This document shows, piece by piece, positions 27,990 through 37,115 of a DNA stretch of 64,000 nt. The stretch spans positions 1 through 64,000 of the forward strand of contig JALVUF010000062.1 of assembly GCA_027023805.1 (NCBI GenBank), written 5' to 3'. Source of the stretch: Helicobacteraceae bacterium. Lineage in GTDB: Bacteria > Campylobacterota > Campylobacteria > Campylobacterales > Sulfurimonadaceae. Under the pieces are notes generated by a model. The model was given only the letters and a program-made list of their open reading frames with translations. It was not told the origin of the DNA and did no database searches. The number at the start of each line of letters is the position of its first letter. Positions within the stretch are counted from its first letter, which is position 1. Position numbers and translations under genes: made by a program.

Positions 27990-29690
27990 ATGAAAATGTC
28001 AAATTTATATGCACCTACAAGCAAAGAGGCTCCATCAGATGCAGTGCTTGCTAGCCATGCATTATTGATACGTGGCGGTTTTATAGCACAAGTTGCTAGC
28101 GGATTGTATAATCTTTTACCGCTAGGCAAGATGGTATTAAATAATATAGAAACTATTATTAAAGAAGAGCTTGGGCATATAGGTGCTCAAGAGGTTGAAC
28201 TTAGTTTTGTAACTCCTGCAGAACTTTGGGGAGAGAGTGGTAGAATTGAGAAGTTTGGAAAAGAGCTTTTACGTTTTAAAGACAGAAAAGATAATCTTTT
28301 TGTCCTTGGTCCGACGCATGAAGAGATGATGGTTAATCTTATACGCAATAAAGTGACAAGCTATAAACAACTTCCTCTGCATTTGTATCAGATAAAAACA
28401 AAATTCAGAGATGAGGCCAGACCGCGTTTTGGTCTTATGAGAGGTCGCGAATTTGTTATGCAAGATGGTTACAGTTTTCATCAGAGCTATGAGGATTTGG
28501 ACCATGAATTTGATGCTGTTGAAGCATCATACAAAAAAATTTTAGATAGGCTTGAGTTATCCTACCGTGTTGTTGAAGCCGATAGCGGAGCAATAGGCGG
28601 AAGCGGCTCTAAAGAGTTGATGGTTTTAGCTGACAGCGGAGAAGATACCTTGGTGGTGTGCAGTAGTTGTGAGTACGGGGCAAATATAGAAGCCGCCACA
28701 AGAGCTAAAAGCTCAATTGATAAAAGCCAATCATCTATAAAACTGCAAAAAGTTCATACGCCAAACATCAAAACAATAGATGAATTAAGTACCTATTTTA
28801 AAACCACTCCAGGTCGTATTGTTAAAACGGTCGCAAAAAAGATTATTTTTGATGATAATGAGGAGATTGTTTTATTTTTTCTAAGAGGAGATGACACTCT
28901 GCAAGAGAGTAAAGCGCTTAATGCTGTTGGTGGATTAGATATTGTTGATGTAGATGAAGATGAGCTTAAGGCTAAAGAGTTGTCTGTCGGATTTATGGGT
29001 CCTATGGGGGAATTAAAAATACGCATGATAGTCGATAATGATTTGATGAGTGAGACGGATATGATCTGTGGAGCTAATGAGGTAGATTATCATTACAAGG
29101 GCATGGATATGTCAATTTTTAAAACCGACGTATATGCCGATATCATTGAGGTAAAAGAGGGTGATAAATGCCCTAAATGCGGTGGTGTTTTAGGGTATAA
29201 AAAGGGTATAGAAGTAGGTCATATTTTTAAACTAGGCACAACATACTCTAAAGCTTTAAAAGCAGAATTTTTAAATAGTAACGGACAGTCAGAATTTTTT
29301 ATAATGGGCACATACGGTATGGGTGTGAGCCGATTAATTGCTGCCATTATTGAACAACATCATGATGAAAAAGGTATGATTTGGACTAAACAAAGTGCTC
29401 CTTTTGTTGTCAATATAATGGTATCAAATATTAAAAATCAGGAGCAGTTGAATTTTGCAGAACAGTTGTATAAATTTTGCCAGAAAAATGGTATCAATGT
29501 TTTACTAGATGATACAAAAGAGAGGTTTGGCTATAAAATGAAAAATGCGGAGCTTATAGGATTTCCATACACGGTTATAATAGGTAAAGAGTTACAAAAT
29601 GGTTGTGTTCAGCTCTTAAGGCGTGAGTCATTGCAAAAAACAGATATTAAAAAAGAGGAGATATTTGATTATCTGCTTAAAGAGATATAG
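27990..29690 (+). CDS. proS: Prolyl-tRNA synthetase
   Basis: Class II synthetase of bacterial type (about 566 residues) with an editing INS domain (about 240-370) between motifs 2 and 3. Motif 2 is RFKDRKDNLFVLGPTHEE with RPRFGLMRGREFVMQD, and motif 3 is GTYGMGVSRLIAA. The C-terminal anticodon domain ends with KKTDIKKEEIFDYL-like sequence. Three close ATGs exist (27987, 27990, 27996); AGG at 27981-27983 favours 27990. It is tightly packed with hemA and fxsA. Confidence 0.96.
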   Translation: MKMSNLYAPTSKEAPSDAVLASHALLIRGGFIAQVASGLYNLLPLGKMVLNNIETIIKEELGHIGAQEVELSFVTPAELWGESGRIEKFGKELLRFKDRKDNLFVLGPTHEEMMVNLIRNKVTSYKQLPLHLYQIKTKFRDEARPRFGLMRGREFVMQDGYSFHQSYEDLDHEFDAVEASYKKILDRLELSYRVVEADSGAIGGSGSKELMVLADSGEDTLVVCSSCEYGANIEAATRAKSSIDKSQSSIKLQKVHTPNIKTIDELSTYFKTTPGRIVKTVAKKIIFDDNEEIVLFFLRGDDTLQESKALNAVGGLDIVDVDEDELKAKELSVGFMGPMGELKIRMIVDNDLMSETDMICGANEVDYHYKGMDMSIFKTDVYADIIEVKEGDKCPKCGGVLGYKKGIEVGHIFKLGTTYSKALKAEFLNSNGQSEFFIMGTYGMGVSRLIAAIIEQHHDEKGMIWTKQSAPFVVNIMVSNIKNQEQLNFAEQLYKFCQKNGINVLLDDTKERFGYKMKNAELIGFPYTVIIGKELQNGCVQLLRRESLQKTDIKKEEIFDYLLKEI

Positions 29691-30101
29691 ATGGTTTATT
29701 TTTTAGTATATCTTTTTTTAGAAGTTTTTGTCACTGTTGAAATAGCATCTTTTATAGGTCCAATATGGACATTTTTAGAGATTATAGCCTCGGCTGTTGC
29801 GGGGTTTGCTATTTTGCTTAACTTTAAAAATGTATTTATACAGAATTTACGGACTGTATCATACAGCAGTATAGATTGGGAAGAGTTTGAGCGACTTAAT
29901 CTGTTTAGCATCATAGGTGCAATTTTGCTTATTTTGCCCGGTTTTTTATCTGATATGATAGGCATAGCTTTGCAATTTCCGCTTTTTACCGCGATACTGG
30001 TTAATTATTTTAGTGTAAAATCGTGCAAGTCAAATCTAAATACAAAGGAAGATGATGTTATCGATGTCGAAATTATTAACAAGCATAATTCTAGCAAGTA
30101 G
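29691..30101 (+). CDS. fxsA: FxsA family membrane protein
   Basis: A 136-residue integral membrane protein with about three to four helices (2-40, 62-85, 90-108). The pattern LFLEVFVTVEIASFIGP and LLILPGFLSDMIGIAL matches FxsA, first known for relieving phage T7 exclusion when overproduced; its normal role is unknown. It starts right after the proS stop, and its last 47 bases overlap the start of the DsbC/G-like gene. Confidence 0.85.
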   Translation: MVYFLVYLFLEVFVTVEIASFIGPIWTFLEIIASAVAGFAILLNFKNVFIQNLRTVSYSSIDWEEFERLNLFSIIGAILLILPGFLSDMIGIALQFPLFTAILVNYFSVKSCKSNLNTKEDDVIDVEIINKHNSSK

Positions 30102-30921
30102 TTTGCTTTTAAGCAGTGTGTATGCACAGAGCCGGGATATTCAAACTAAGCAGGTGCTCTCTTTTTTAAAAAACAGAATTAGCCACAATCCAAACATCAG
30201 TGATTTAAGTATCAAGATAGTTGGTCACAAAGCACTAAGTCATCCTAAAGGCTGGACTGCTTACATGGTTGCTTTTCATGCTAAGGCAAAGGTAAGAGGT
30301 CAAGAGAAAACTGTTACACAAAGATCCGTTTATTTTGCTAAAGACGGTTATCTAACTACACAGTTTATAAGCCTCAAAAGTGGAGAAAAGATAAATTATC
30401 TCATTACTCCAAAATTTAAAAACAGCTATTATGCAAAAAGCAATTTGTTGTACGGTGATGCAGATGCAAAATATAAAGTAGCTATTTTTTCAGATCCACT
30501 ATGCCCATTTTGTAGAGAATTTGTACCGCCTGCGCTTAGATACATGAGTAAGTATCCAAAAACATTTGCGGTTTATTATTACAATTTTCCCCTAACGCTG
30601 TTGCACCCCGCATCGCCTACTATTGTAAAAGCGGCGATATATCTTGAGTTACGCGGAGATAAATCAATTATTTTACGGTTATACGGACTGAAAATGAATA
30701 TCGACCAAACAAATCAGCAAAAGATTTTAGATGAATTTAATAAACAACTAGGTGTACATGTAACTTTACAAGATATTAGCTCCGTTATGGTTAAAGATGC
30801 CCTAAAGCATGATGAGCATTTGGGTGCGAAGCTAATGGTAAGAGGTACTCCGACATTCTTTTTTAACGGTGTTATGGATCCCACTAAAAATAGATATAAA
30901 GAAGTGAAGGTGGTTGAATAA
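30055..30921 (+). CDS. DsbC/DsbG-like thiol:disulfide isomerase
   Basis: A periplasmic thioredoxin-fold protein of about 288 residues. It has a signal peptide (TSIILASSLLLSSVYAQS), an N-terminal dimerisation-like region (about 25-130) and a thioredoxin domain with active site DPLCPFCREF and the cis-proline loop VRGTPTFFFNG. CPFC differs from the CGYC of E. coli DsbC but occurs in related Campylobacterota proteins. AAGGA before 30055 supports the second ATG. The start lies inside fxsA, giving a 47-base overlap in another frame. It may serve c-type cytochrome or other envelope proteins. Confidence 0.85.
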   Translation: MLSMSKLLTSIILASSLLLSSVYAQSRDIQTKQVLSFLKNRISHNPNISDLSIKIVGHKALSHPKGWTAYMVAFHAKAKVRGQEKTVTQRSVYFAKDGYLTTQFISLKSGEKINYLITPKFKNSYYAKSNLLYGDADAKYKVAIFSDPLCPFCREFVPPALRYMSKYPKTFAVYYYNFPLTLLHPASPTIVKAAIYLELRGDKSIILRLYGLKMNIDQTNQQKILDEFNKQLGVHVTLQDISSVMVKDALKHDEHLGAKLMVRGTPTFFFNGVMDPTKNRYKEVKVVE

Positions 30922-31868
30922 TGCAAGAGTTCATCATTGCTACGCGAGGAAGCAAGTTGGCTCTTTGGCAGTCAAACCATATAAAAGATATTTTAAAGAG
31001 GCAAAATCCGAATATTGATATATCACTTAAAGTTATCATAACTACAGGCGACAAGATTGTAGATAAACCACTATCAGCAATTGGAGGAAAAGGGTTGTTT
31101 TTAAAAGAGCTTGAAGAAGCTATGCTGCGAGGCGAAGCTCATTTGGCTGTCCATTCTTTAAAAGATGTTCCGACTATTTTGCCTGATGGATTTACTTTGG
31201 GCGCTATTACCAAACGCGAAGATTGTCGTGACGCACTTTTGTCATTTAAATATCCCAATATCAGCTCTTTACCGCAAGGTGCGGTAATTGGCACATCATC
31301 TCTTAGGCGTAAAATGCAAATATCTGCCATGCGTTCGGATCTTATTATAAAAGATTTACGCGGAAATGTAGATACGCGAATTAAAAAGCTTCAAAACGGT
31401 GAATATGACGCTATTATTTTAGCCAGTGCGGGCATAAATCGTCTAGGCTTTAAAGATAGCGTAAAATATTTATACAATATTCCGCTAGATGAGATAGTGC
31501 CTTCAATGGGGCAGGGAGCGTTAGGTATTGAAGCTGTTAATGATGCAAAAGTCTTAGAGATTATCGCTAAATTGGCAGATGAAGATTCTATGATAGAAAC
31601 TACTATTGAGCGTGATTTTGTTGACCGTCTTGAGGGCGGATGTCAGGTTCCAATAGGTGTGAACGCATCATTTTTAGATAGTGATACATTGCAAGTGAGA
31701 GCCGCTTTAGGCTTGCCCGACGGCTCTGAGATTTTACATGATAAAAAAGTAATTAAAAAGCAGGATTTTAAAACTATCGGCACGGCTTTAGCAGATGAGT
31801 TTATAGACCGAGGCGCAAAAGAGCTTTTACGTCGCGCAGAAATCATGGCATCAGATATGAGTTTATAG
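30921..31868 (+). CDS. hemC: Porphobilinogen deaminase
   Basis: Polymerises four porphobilinogen units into hydroxymethylbilane in haem synthesis. The N-terminus ATRGSKLALWQSNHIKD, the HSLKDVPT block, GTSSLRRKMQI and the cofactor-binding cysteine in EGGCQVPIGV are all typical. Its 315 residues match the family. It shares one base with the upstream gene and belongs with hemA in this transcript. Confidence 0.97.
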   Translation: MQEFIIATRGSKLALWQSNHIKDILKRQNPNIDISLKVIITTGDKIVDKPLSAIGGKGLFLKELEEAMLRGEAHLAVHSLKDVPTILPDGFTLGAITKREDCRDALLSFKYPNISSLPQGAVIGTSSLRRKMQISAMRSDLIIKDLRGNVDTRIKKLQNGEYDAIILASAGINRLGFKDSVKYLYNIPLDEIVPSMGQGALGIEAVNDAKVLEIIAKLADEDSMIETTIERDFVDRLEGGCQVPIGVNASFLDSDTLQVRAALGLPDGSEILHDKKVIKKQDFKTIGTALADEFIDRGAKELLRRAEIMASDMSL

Positions 31869-31880
31869 GGTAAGTTTTAC

Positions 31881-33692
31881 ATGCAACAAACCATACAGAT
31901 ACTAAAAATGCATAATGAAGTGCAAATCATAGACAAACCGGTTGATATCTATCTTGAAGCAGCGCATATAGCGTATGCTGAGGTTAAAAATCATAATGGC
32001 GGCAAAGCGCTGCTTTTTACAAATGTTACAAACAAAGAATACCGGTTTAGTGAGCCTGTTTTGATGAATTTGTTTGGCTCTTATGAGAGATGTAAATTGC
32101 TTTTTGGAAGAGATATAGAATCTGTTGCAGATGAGATAACAAAGCTTTTGCATTTAAAACCGCCAAAGGGATTAAAAGATAAATTCTCAATGGCTACAAA
32201 TCTGTTTTCATTAAAAAATATATTTCCAAAACGGTTAAAATCACAAGGCGAATGTCAAGAGGTTAAATATCTAGGCAAAGATATCGATCTTTTTAAATTG
32301 CCGATTTTAACTACTTGGGAACAAGACGGCGGAGCGTTTATCACAATGGGACAAGTTTATACGCAAAGTCTTGATGGGGATATGGTCAATCTTGGAATGT
32401 ACAGATTGCAGATTTATGATAAAAACCATTTAGGTCTGCATTGGCAGATTCATAAAGATTCATCTCACTTTTTTGATCAATATAAAAGAGCTAACGTCAA
32501 AATGCCTGTTAGTATCTGTATAGGCGGAGATCCGCTTTATACATGGTGTGCCACGGCTCCGCTTCCTTATGGTGTTAATGAGCTTCTGATGTATGGACTT
32601 ATCACAAAAAAATCGGCAAAGCTTGTAAAATCTATGACAACACCGTTATATATTCCGCGTGACGTTGATTATGTTATAGAGGGCTGGGTTGATCCGCAAA
32701 AGATGCAAATCGAGGGTCCTTTTGGTGATCATACCGGATACTATACACTAAAGGAACCATATCCCGTACTTGAAGTAAGCGCTATAACTACTAAAAAATC
32801 TCCCGTTTATCTAGCTACGGTTGTGGGCAAGCCGCCTTTGGAAGATAAATATATGGGCTGGGCTACAGAGCGGATATTTTTACCACTTTTAAAAACGAAT
32901 GCCCCCGATTTATTGGATTATCATATGCCTGAAAATGGCGTGTTTCATAATCTCATACTGGCAAAAATACAGCCACACTACAAGGGTCATGCAAAGCAGT
33001 TTATGCATGTATTTTGGGGAGCAGGGCAGATGAGCTTTGTAAAACATGCTATTTTTGTAGATGAGAAGGCTCCAAAATTAACGGAATATGAACTGTTGGC
33101 GACATATATATTAGATAGGTTTTCACCAAAATCCATGCTTATAACTCAAGGCATTACAGATGCGCTCGATCATTCATCACCAGAGGCACTAGTGGGTGGA
33201 AAACTAGGCATTGATGCTACAACGCCTTATGAGATTTCATTACATATAAAGCTTTTAAAAGATGATGAGCTGTTTGGGCTATGTAGAGAGTTATGCACCG
33301 ATATAGTTGCACTTAAGCAGTATATGACTCATACGAAAAATCCGATAACTGTTATATCGCTTTGTAAAACTAAGCCCGTAAAAGAGTGTTTTGATAAATT
33401 AAAGAGTTTAGATAAACATATTAAAATCGCGGTATTTGTAGATGAAGAGGGCAACGATATTGCAAATGTTTATATGCTTATTTGGAGAGTCGTTAACAAT
33501 ATCGACGCAAACCGTGATATTTTTATCTTTAATGAAACGGTTGGAATTGACGGTACAAATAAAAATAGTTTAGACGGCTTTACAAGAGAGTGGCCTGATG
33601 ATGTTTTATGCAGCAAAAGTGTTGTCAAAAGCTTAAAAGAACGTGGTCTTTGGAGCATTGATGATAAGACTTACGATAAGTTTTACATGTAA
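31881..33692 (+). CDS. UbiD-family decarboxylase, probably menaquinone pathway
   Basis: A 603-residue UbiD-type (de)carboxylase using prenylated FMN. It has the conserved WEQDGGAFITMGQVYTQ region, the metal and cofactor-binding GMYRLQIYDKNHLGLHWQIHKD, and the glutamate of EGPFGDHTGYY. Campylobacterota make menaquinone by the futalosine route, where a UbiD homologue of this length acts late in the pathway; that assignment is family knowledge plus context (polyprenyl synthase nearby), not proof. 4-hydroxybenzoate decarboxylase is the alternative reading. Confidence 0.85.
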   Translation: MQQTIQILKMHNEVQIIDKPVDIYLEAAHIAYAEVKNHNGGKALLFTNVTNKEYRFSEPVLMNLFGSYERCKLLFGRDIESVADEITKLLHLKPPKGLKDKFSMATNLFSLKNIFPKRLKSQGECQEVKYLGKDIDLFKLPILTTWEQDGGAFITMGQVYTQSLDGDMVNLGMYRLQIYDKNHLGLHWQIHKDSSHFFDQYKRANVKMPVSICIGGDPLYTWCATAPLPYGVNELLMYGLITKKSAKLVKSMTTPLYIPRDVDYVIEGWVDPQKMQIEGPFGDHTGYYTLKEPYPVLEVSAITTKKSPVYLATVVGKPPLEDKYMGWATERIFLPLLKTNAPDLLDYHMPENGVFHNLILAKIQPHYKGHAKQFMHVFWGAGQMSFVKHAIFVDEKAPKLTEYELLATYILDRFSPKSMLITQGITDALDHSSPEALVGGKLGIDATTPYEISLHIKLLKDDELFGLCRELCTDIVALKQYMTHTKNPITVISLCKTKPVKECFDKLKSLDKHIKIAVFVDEEGNDIANVYMLIWRVVNNIDANRDIFIFNETVGIDGTNKNSLDGFTREWPDDVLCSKSVVKSLKERGLWSIDDKTYDKFYM

Positions 33693-33710
33693 GTAAATCA
33701 AGGAGAGATA

Positions 33711-35099
33711 ATGGAAAAAATGTGGTCAGGTCGCTTTAGTAAGGGTGCTTCATCCTTGCTTGATGAGTTTAACGCTTCGGTGATGTTTGACAGGGAGTTG
33801 TATGTCGAGGATATCGAAGGCTCAATCGCTCATGCCATTATGCTAAAAAGCGTTGGTATTTTAACTGGTAGTGAGACGGAGCAGATTATAAACGGTTTAA
33901 ATGAGATAAAAAAAGAGATTGAAGAGGGTGCGTTTGAGTGGAGGCTTTGTGATGAAGACCTTCATATGGCTATTGAGAAACGTTTGACAGATAAAATCGG
34001 ACAAGCCGGCAAGAAACTTCACACCGCAAGAAGTAGAAATGATCAAGTCGCGGTTGATTTTAGAAAATTTGTTTTGCGTCAAAACAAAGAGATAAAAGAA
34101 CTGATTTTAGATCTTATGCAAACTACTCTTGATATAGCTTTTAGGCATACAGATACTTTGTTGCCGGGTATGACGCACCTACAACATGCACAGCCTGTTA
34201 ATTTTGCTTTTCATTTAGGTGCATATTTATCAATGTTTAAGCGTGATATTGCAAGATTTGAGGATTCATATACTAGAAACAATATCTCACCTCTTGGCTG
34301 TGCGGCACTAGCTGGAACGCCTCATAAGATAGACAGGAAGCAGACCGCAAAGCTTTTAGGTTTTGACGGGGTAAGCCTTAACTGCTTAGATACGGTAAGT
34401 GACCGTGATTTTGCCCTAGAGATACTTTTTAATATATCAACACTTATGATGCATATTTCAAGACTCTCTGAAGAGCTTGTATTGTGGTCTAGCTATGAGT
34501 TTGGTTTTGTTGAGTTAAGTGATGAGTATTCAACCGGTTCTTCTATTATGCCGCAAAAGAAAAATCCCGATGTACCTGAGCTTTTACGCGGAAAAACAGG
34601 TAGAGTATATGGTGCATTAATAGGACTTTTAACCGTTATGAAAGGATTGCCTCTTGCATACAATAAAGATACGCAAGAGGATAAAGAGGGTGTTTTTGAT
34701 GCGGTTAAAACCGCTAAAATCTCTCTTATTATTTTAACGCAGGCTATTAAAACTATGACGGTAAAAAAAGATAATATGCAAGCTGCATGTAAAAAAGGGC
34801 ATCTAAGTGCAACAGATTTGGCGGATTATCTGGTTGAGGAGTGTGATATCGCTTTTAGAGAGGCGCATTTTATTACAGGTAAAGCAGTCGCAAAGTGTGA
34901 AGAGTTAGGCATAGATTTAAGTGATATTTCATATGATGAACTTTATGCAATCGATAATAGAATTAAAAAAGATGTTATGAAATATCTTGCGATTGATCAC
35001 TCAATGAACGCCAGAGATTCGCAAGGTGGGACATCAACAAATCAAACAAAACAACAGTTAAAATATTTTAAAGATTATTTAAAAAGGAGTCAGGTATGA
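33711..35099 (+). CDS. argH: Argininosuccinate lyase
   Basis: Splits argininosuccinate into arginine and fumarate. All landmarks are present in 462 residues: WSGRFSKG at the start, [25 protein letters not shown] and the fumarase-superfamily loop [26 protein letters not shown] stands before the ATG. It overlaps osmC by four bases (ATGA). Confidence 0.97.
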   Translation: MEKMWSGRFSKGASSLLDEFNASVMFDRELYVEDIEGSIAHAIMLKSVGILTGSETEQIINGLNEIKKEIEEGAFEWRLCDEDLHMAIEKRLTDKIGQAGKKLHTARSRNDQVAVDFRKFVLRQNKEIKELILDLMQTTLDIAFRHTDTLLPGMTHLQHAQPVNFAFHLGAYLSMFKRDIARFEDSYTRNNISPLGCAALAGTPHKIDRKQTAKLLGFDGVSLNCLDTVSDRDFALEILFNISTLMMHISRLSEELVLWSSYEFGFVELSDEYSTGSSIMPQKKNPDVPELLRGKTGRVYGALIGLLTVMKGLPLAYNKDTQEDKEGVFDAVKTAKISLIILTQAIKTMTVKKDNMQAACKKGHLSATDLADYLVEECDIAFREAHFITGKAVAKCEELGIDLSDISYDELYAIDNRIKKDVMKYLAIDHSMNARDSQGGTSTNQTKQQLKYFKDYLKRSQV

Positions 35100-35560
35100 A
35101 AGTAGAGGTTAGTCATCTTGAGGCTATGAGATTTGAGGCAAAAACAGCAAAAAGCAGTTTTATTATAGATTGTCCCATTATCTCACCTGTTGAGTATTTT
35201 TTAAGCGGAATGATTACATGTAGCGCGACAGATATCATCATGCTGCCAAAAAAGAAAAATATAACCGTTACAAATTTAAAGGTAACAGGCGATGCTTTAA
35301 GAAACGAGAGTTATCCTCAAAAATTTAATGAGCTTGATCTTATTTATGAATTTGATTCAGATACCGATGACGAATCGGCGGCAAGATATGTTATGGCGTC
35401 TTTGGAGACATACTGCTCAACTATAAACACGGTAAGAAGTGATGTTAAAATACGTTACACGGTCATACATAACGGTAAAATTATTAAAGATAAAGTTGAG
35501 CTTATCTCAGGCGGCGGGGCACAAATAGATATGGGAGAGATACAAAGTTGTCCATCATAA
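35096..35560 (+). CDS. OsmC/Ohr family protein
   Basis: A 154-residue OsmC-like protein. The family is known for thiol-based peroxide reduction with two cysteines; here they appear in [10 protein letters not shown] and [11 protein letters not shown] at the expected places. A glycine-rich tail ([12 protein letters not shown]) is odd. The start overlaps argH by four bases, so it is the last gene of the long plus-strand run. Substrate is unknown. Confidence 0.82.
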   Translation: MKVEVSHLEAMRFEAKTAKSSFIIDCPIISPVEYFLSGMITCSATDIIMLPKKKNITVTNLKVTGDALRNESYPQKFNELDLIYEFDSDTDDESAARYVMASLETYCSTINTVRSDVKIRYTVIHNGKIIKDKVELISGGGAQIDMGEIQSCPS

Positions 35561-35587
35561 AGGGATTGGTATAAAAACCTTTAAAAA

Positions 35588-35611
35588 GAATATGACGTTT
35601 GTGTCATATTC
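35588..35611 (-). terminator. Hairpin between osmC and the HIT gene
   Basis: GAATATGAC-GTTTGT-GTCATATTC is a perfect nine-base-pair stem in the gap between the two convergent genes. On the minus strand it is followed by a T tract (TTTTTAAAGGTTTTT), so it fits an intrinsic terminator of the HIT gene. Confidence 0.7.
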
Positions 35612-35619
35612 TCAAATGA

Positions 35620-35976
35620 TTATAAAAAATCCTTAGGATCTGCATCGCTTAGATGATCAAATTTTAATTTTGCACCGCCTAGCACATGCCAGTGAAGATG
35701 CATAACTTCCTGTCCGCCATTTTCTCCGATATTGCAGATGAGTCTATATCCTGATTGTTTAATATCCAGTTTTTGAACCAAAGTTTGTATAAACGGTGTG
35801 ATATCCGCCATAGTTTGAGCATCAACTTCATTAAAGCCGGCTACATGTTTTTTAGGTATTACCAAAATGTGCACAGGTGCTTTGGGGTTAATGTCGTGAA
35901 AAGCTAAAAAATTCTCATCTTCAAGTTCGATATTTGCAGGGATCTCTTTATCTACAATTTTACAAAACAGACACAT
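35620..35976 (-). CDS. HIT family nucleotide-binding protein (HinT-like)
   Basis: A 118-residue histidine triad protein. The start CLFCKIVDKEIPANIELED and the catalytic motif MHLHWHVLGG identify the family, which hydrolyses nucleoside phosphoramidates and related compounds. The CxxC near the N-terminus is typical of zinc-bearing members, though the second zinc ligands are less clear. It appears to be a single-gene unit, divergent from pheS. Confidence 0.92.
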   Translation of the reverse strand: MCLFCKIVDKEIPANIELEDENFLAFHDINPKAPVHILVIPKKHVAGFNEVDAQTMADITPFIQTLVQKLDIKQSGYRLICNIGENGGQEVMHLHWHVLGGAKLKFDHLSDADPKDFL

Positions 35977-36085
35977 GATTACCTCTTTTTTATATTTTTT
36001 ACAATTTTATCATAAGTTTTGCCTTTTTTATATTTAAAATAATTCTTTACACGCCGCATCAAGCTTTTTATAATTGAGATGTGAG

Positions 36086-36091
36086 TATAAT
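36086..36091 (+). promoter_or_regulatory. pheST operon -10 box TATAAT
   Basis: TATAAT sits 31 bases before the proposed TTG start of pheS in the divergent gap to the HIT gene. I see no tRNA-Phe attenuator-like leader peptide or T-box in the gap. Confidence 0.6.
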
Positions 36092-36122
36092 TTCCTAAAA
36101 ATTGGATATTGGAGACTCTAAC

Positions 36123-37115
36123 TTGAAAGAGTGGTATCAAAAAATACAGTCAGCTGGTTGTATGCAAGAATTAGAAGAGTTACGTATTGCTATACTTGGA
36201 AAAAAAGGTGTTTTAGCAGAGCAATTTGCGAAAATGAAAGATATTGAAAATAAACAAAAAGCCGAGTTTGCAAAGCGGCTAAATATCGCAAAGAGTGAAT
36301 TTAACAAACTATTTAATGAGCAAAAGACGATTTTGCAGGCTCGCGAACTGGAGAGTTTGTTAAAATCACAACAAATAGACGTATCTCTTTACAGTGCAAC
36401 GTCAAATTCAGGAGCATTGCATCCTGTTATGCAGACCATGGAAAAAATAGTGGAGTATTTTACTTCTATGAACTTTTCTATTGAGATGGGCTCAATGATT
36501 GAAGATGATTTTCACAATTTTGAAGCCCTAAATCTTCCAAAATATCATCCTGCACGCGATATGCAAGATACCTTCTATTTTAAAGATGAGATGTTGCTTC
36601 GCACGCACACCTCGCCTGTGCAGGTAAGAACAATGCTTCACGCCAAACCTCCAATACGCATGATATCTCCGGGCGCGGTTTTTAGACGCGATTATGATAT
36701 CACCCATACTCCTATGTTTCACCAGGTAGAGGGACTTTTAGTAGATAAAGAGGGTACGGTATCTTTTGCAAATCTTAAGTTTATATTAGAGGATTTTTTG
36801 AAGTATATGTTTGGGGAGGTTGATGTGCGTTTTCGTCCAAGTTTTTTTCCTTTTACCGAACCGTCAACCGAAGTTGATATATCTTGTGTATTTTGCAAGG
36901 GAGAGGGGTGCCGTGTTTGTTCTCATACCGGATGGCTTGAGGTTTTAGGTTGCGGGATTGTGGATGAAAATGTTTTTAAGGCAGTGGGCTATAAAGATGT
37001 AAGCGGTTATGCTTTTGGTTTAGGAGTTGAGCGTTTTGCCATGCTTATACACCATATAGGGGATCTTCGTTCTTTATTTGAGGGTGACATTAGATTATTG
37101 GGGCAGTTTGTATGA
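36123..37115 (+). CDS. pheS: Phenylalanyl-tRNA synthetase alpha subunit (TTG start)
   Basis: Catalytic subunit charging tRNA-Phe. Motifs 2 and 3 are seen in [14 protein letters not shown] ... [23 protein letters not shown] and [13 protein letters not shown]. The track starts at TTG 36102, but TTG at 36123 has GGAG (36111-36114) eight bases before it and gives [12 protein letters not shown], the usual short N-terminus, so I chose it (330 residues). No ATG is available near the start. It overlaps pheT by four bases. Confidence 0.95.
   Translation: MKEWYQKIQSAGCMQELEELRIAILGKKGVLAEQFAKMKDIENKQKAEFAKRLNIAKSEFNKLFNEQKTILQARELESLLKSQQIDVSLYSATSNSGALHPVMQTMEKIVEYFTSMNFSIEMGSMIEDDFHNFEALNLPKYHPARDMQDTFYFKDEMLLRTHTSPVQVRTMLHAKPPIRMISPGAVFRRDYDITHTPMFHQVEGLLVDKEGTVSFANLKFILEDFLKYMFGEVDVRFRPSFFPFTEPSTEVDISCVFCKGEGCRVCSHTGWLEVLGCGIVDENVFKAVGYKDVSGYAFGLGVERFAMLIHHIGDLRSLFEGDIRLLGQFV

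Noticed and set aside
36102-36122. TTG at 36102 as the start of pheS.
   Set aside because: It has no RBS at a fitting distance; GGAG serves TTG 36123, which also gives the usual N-terminus.
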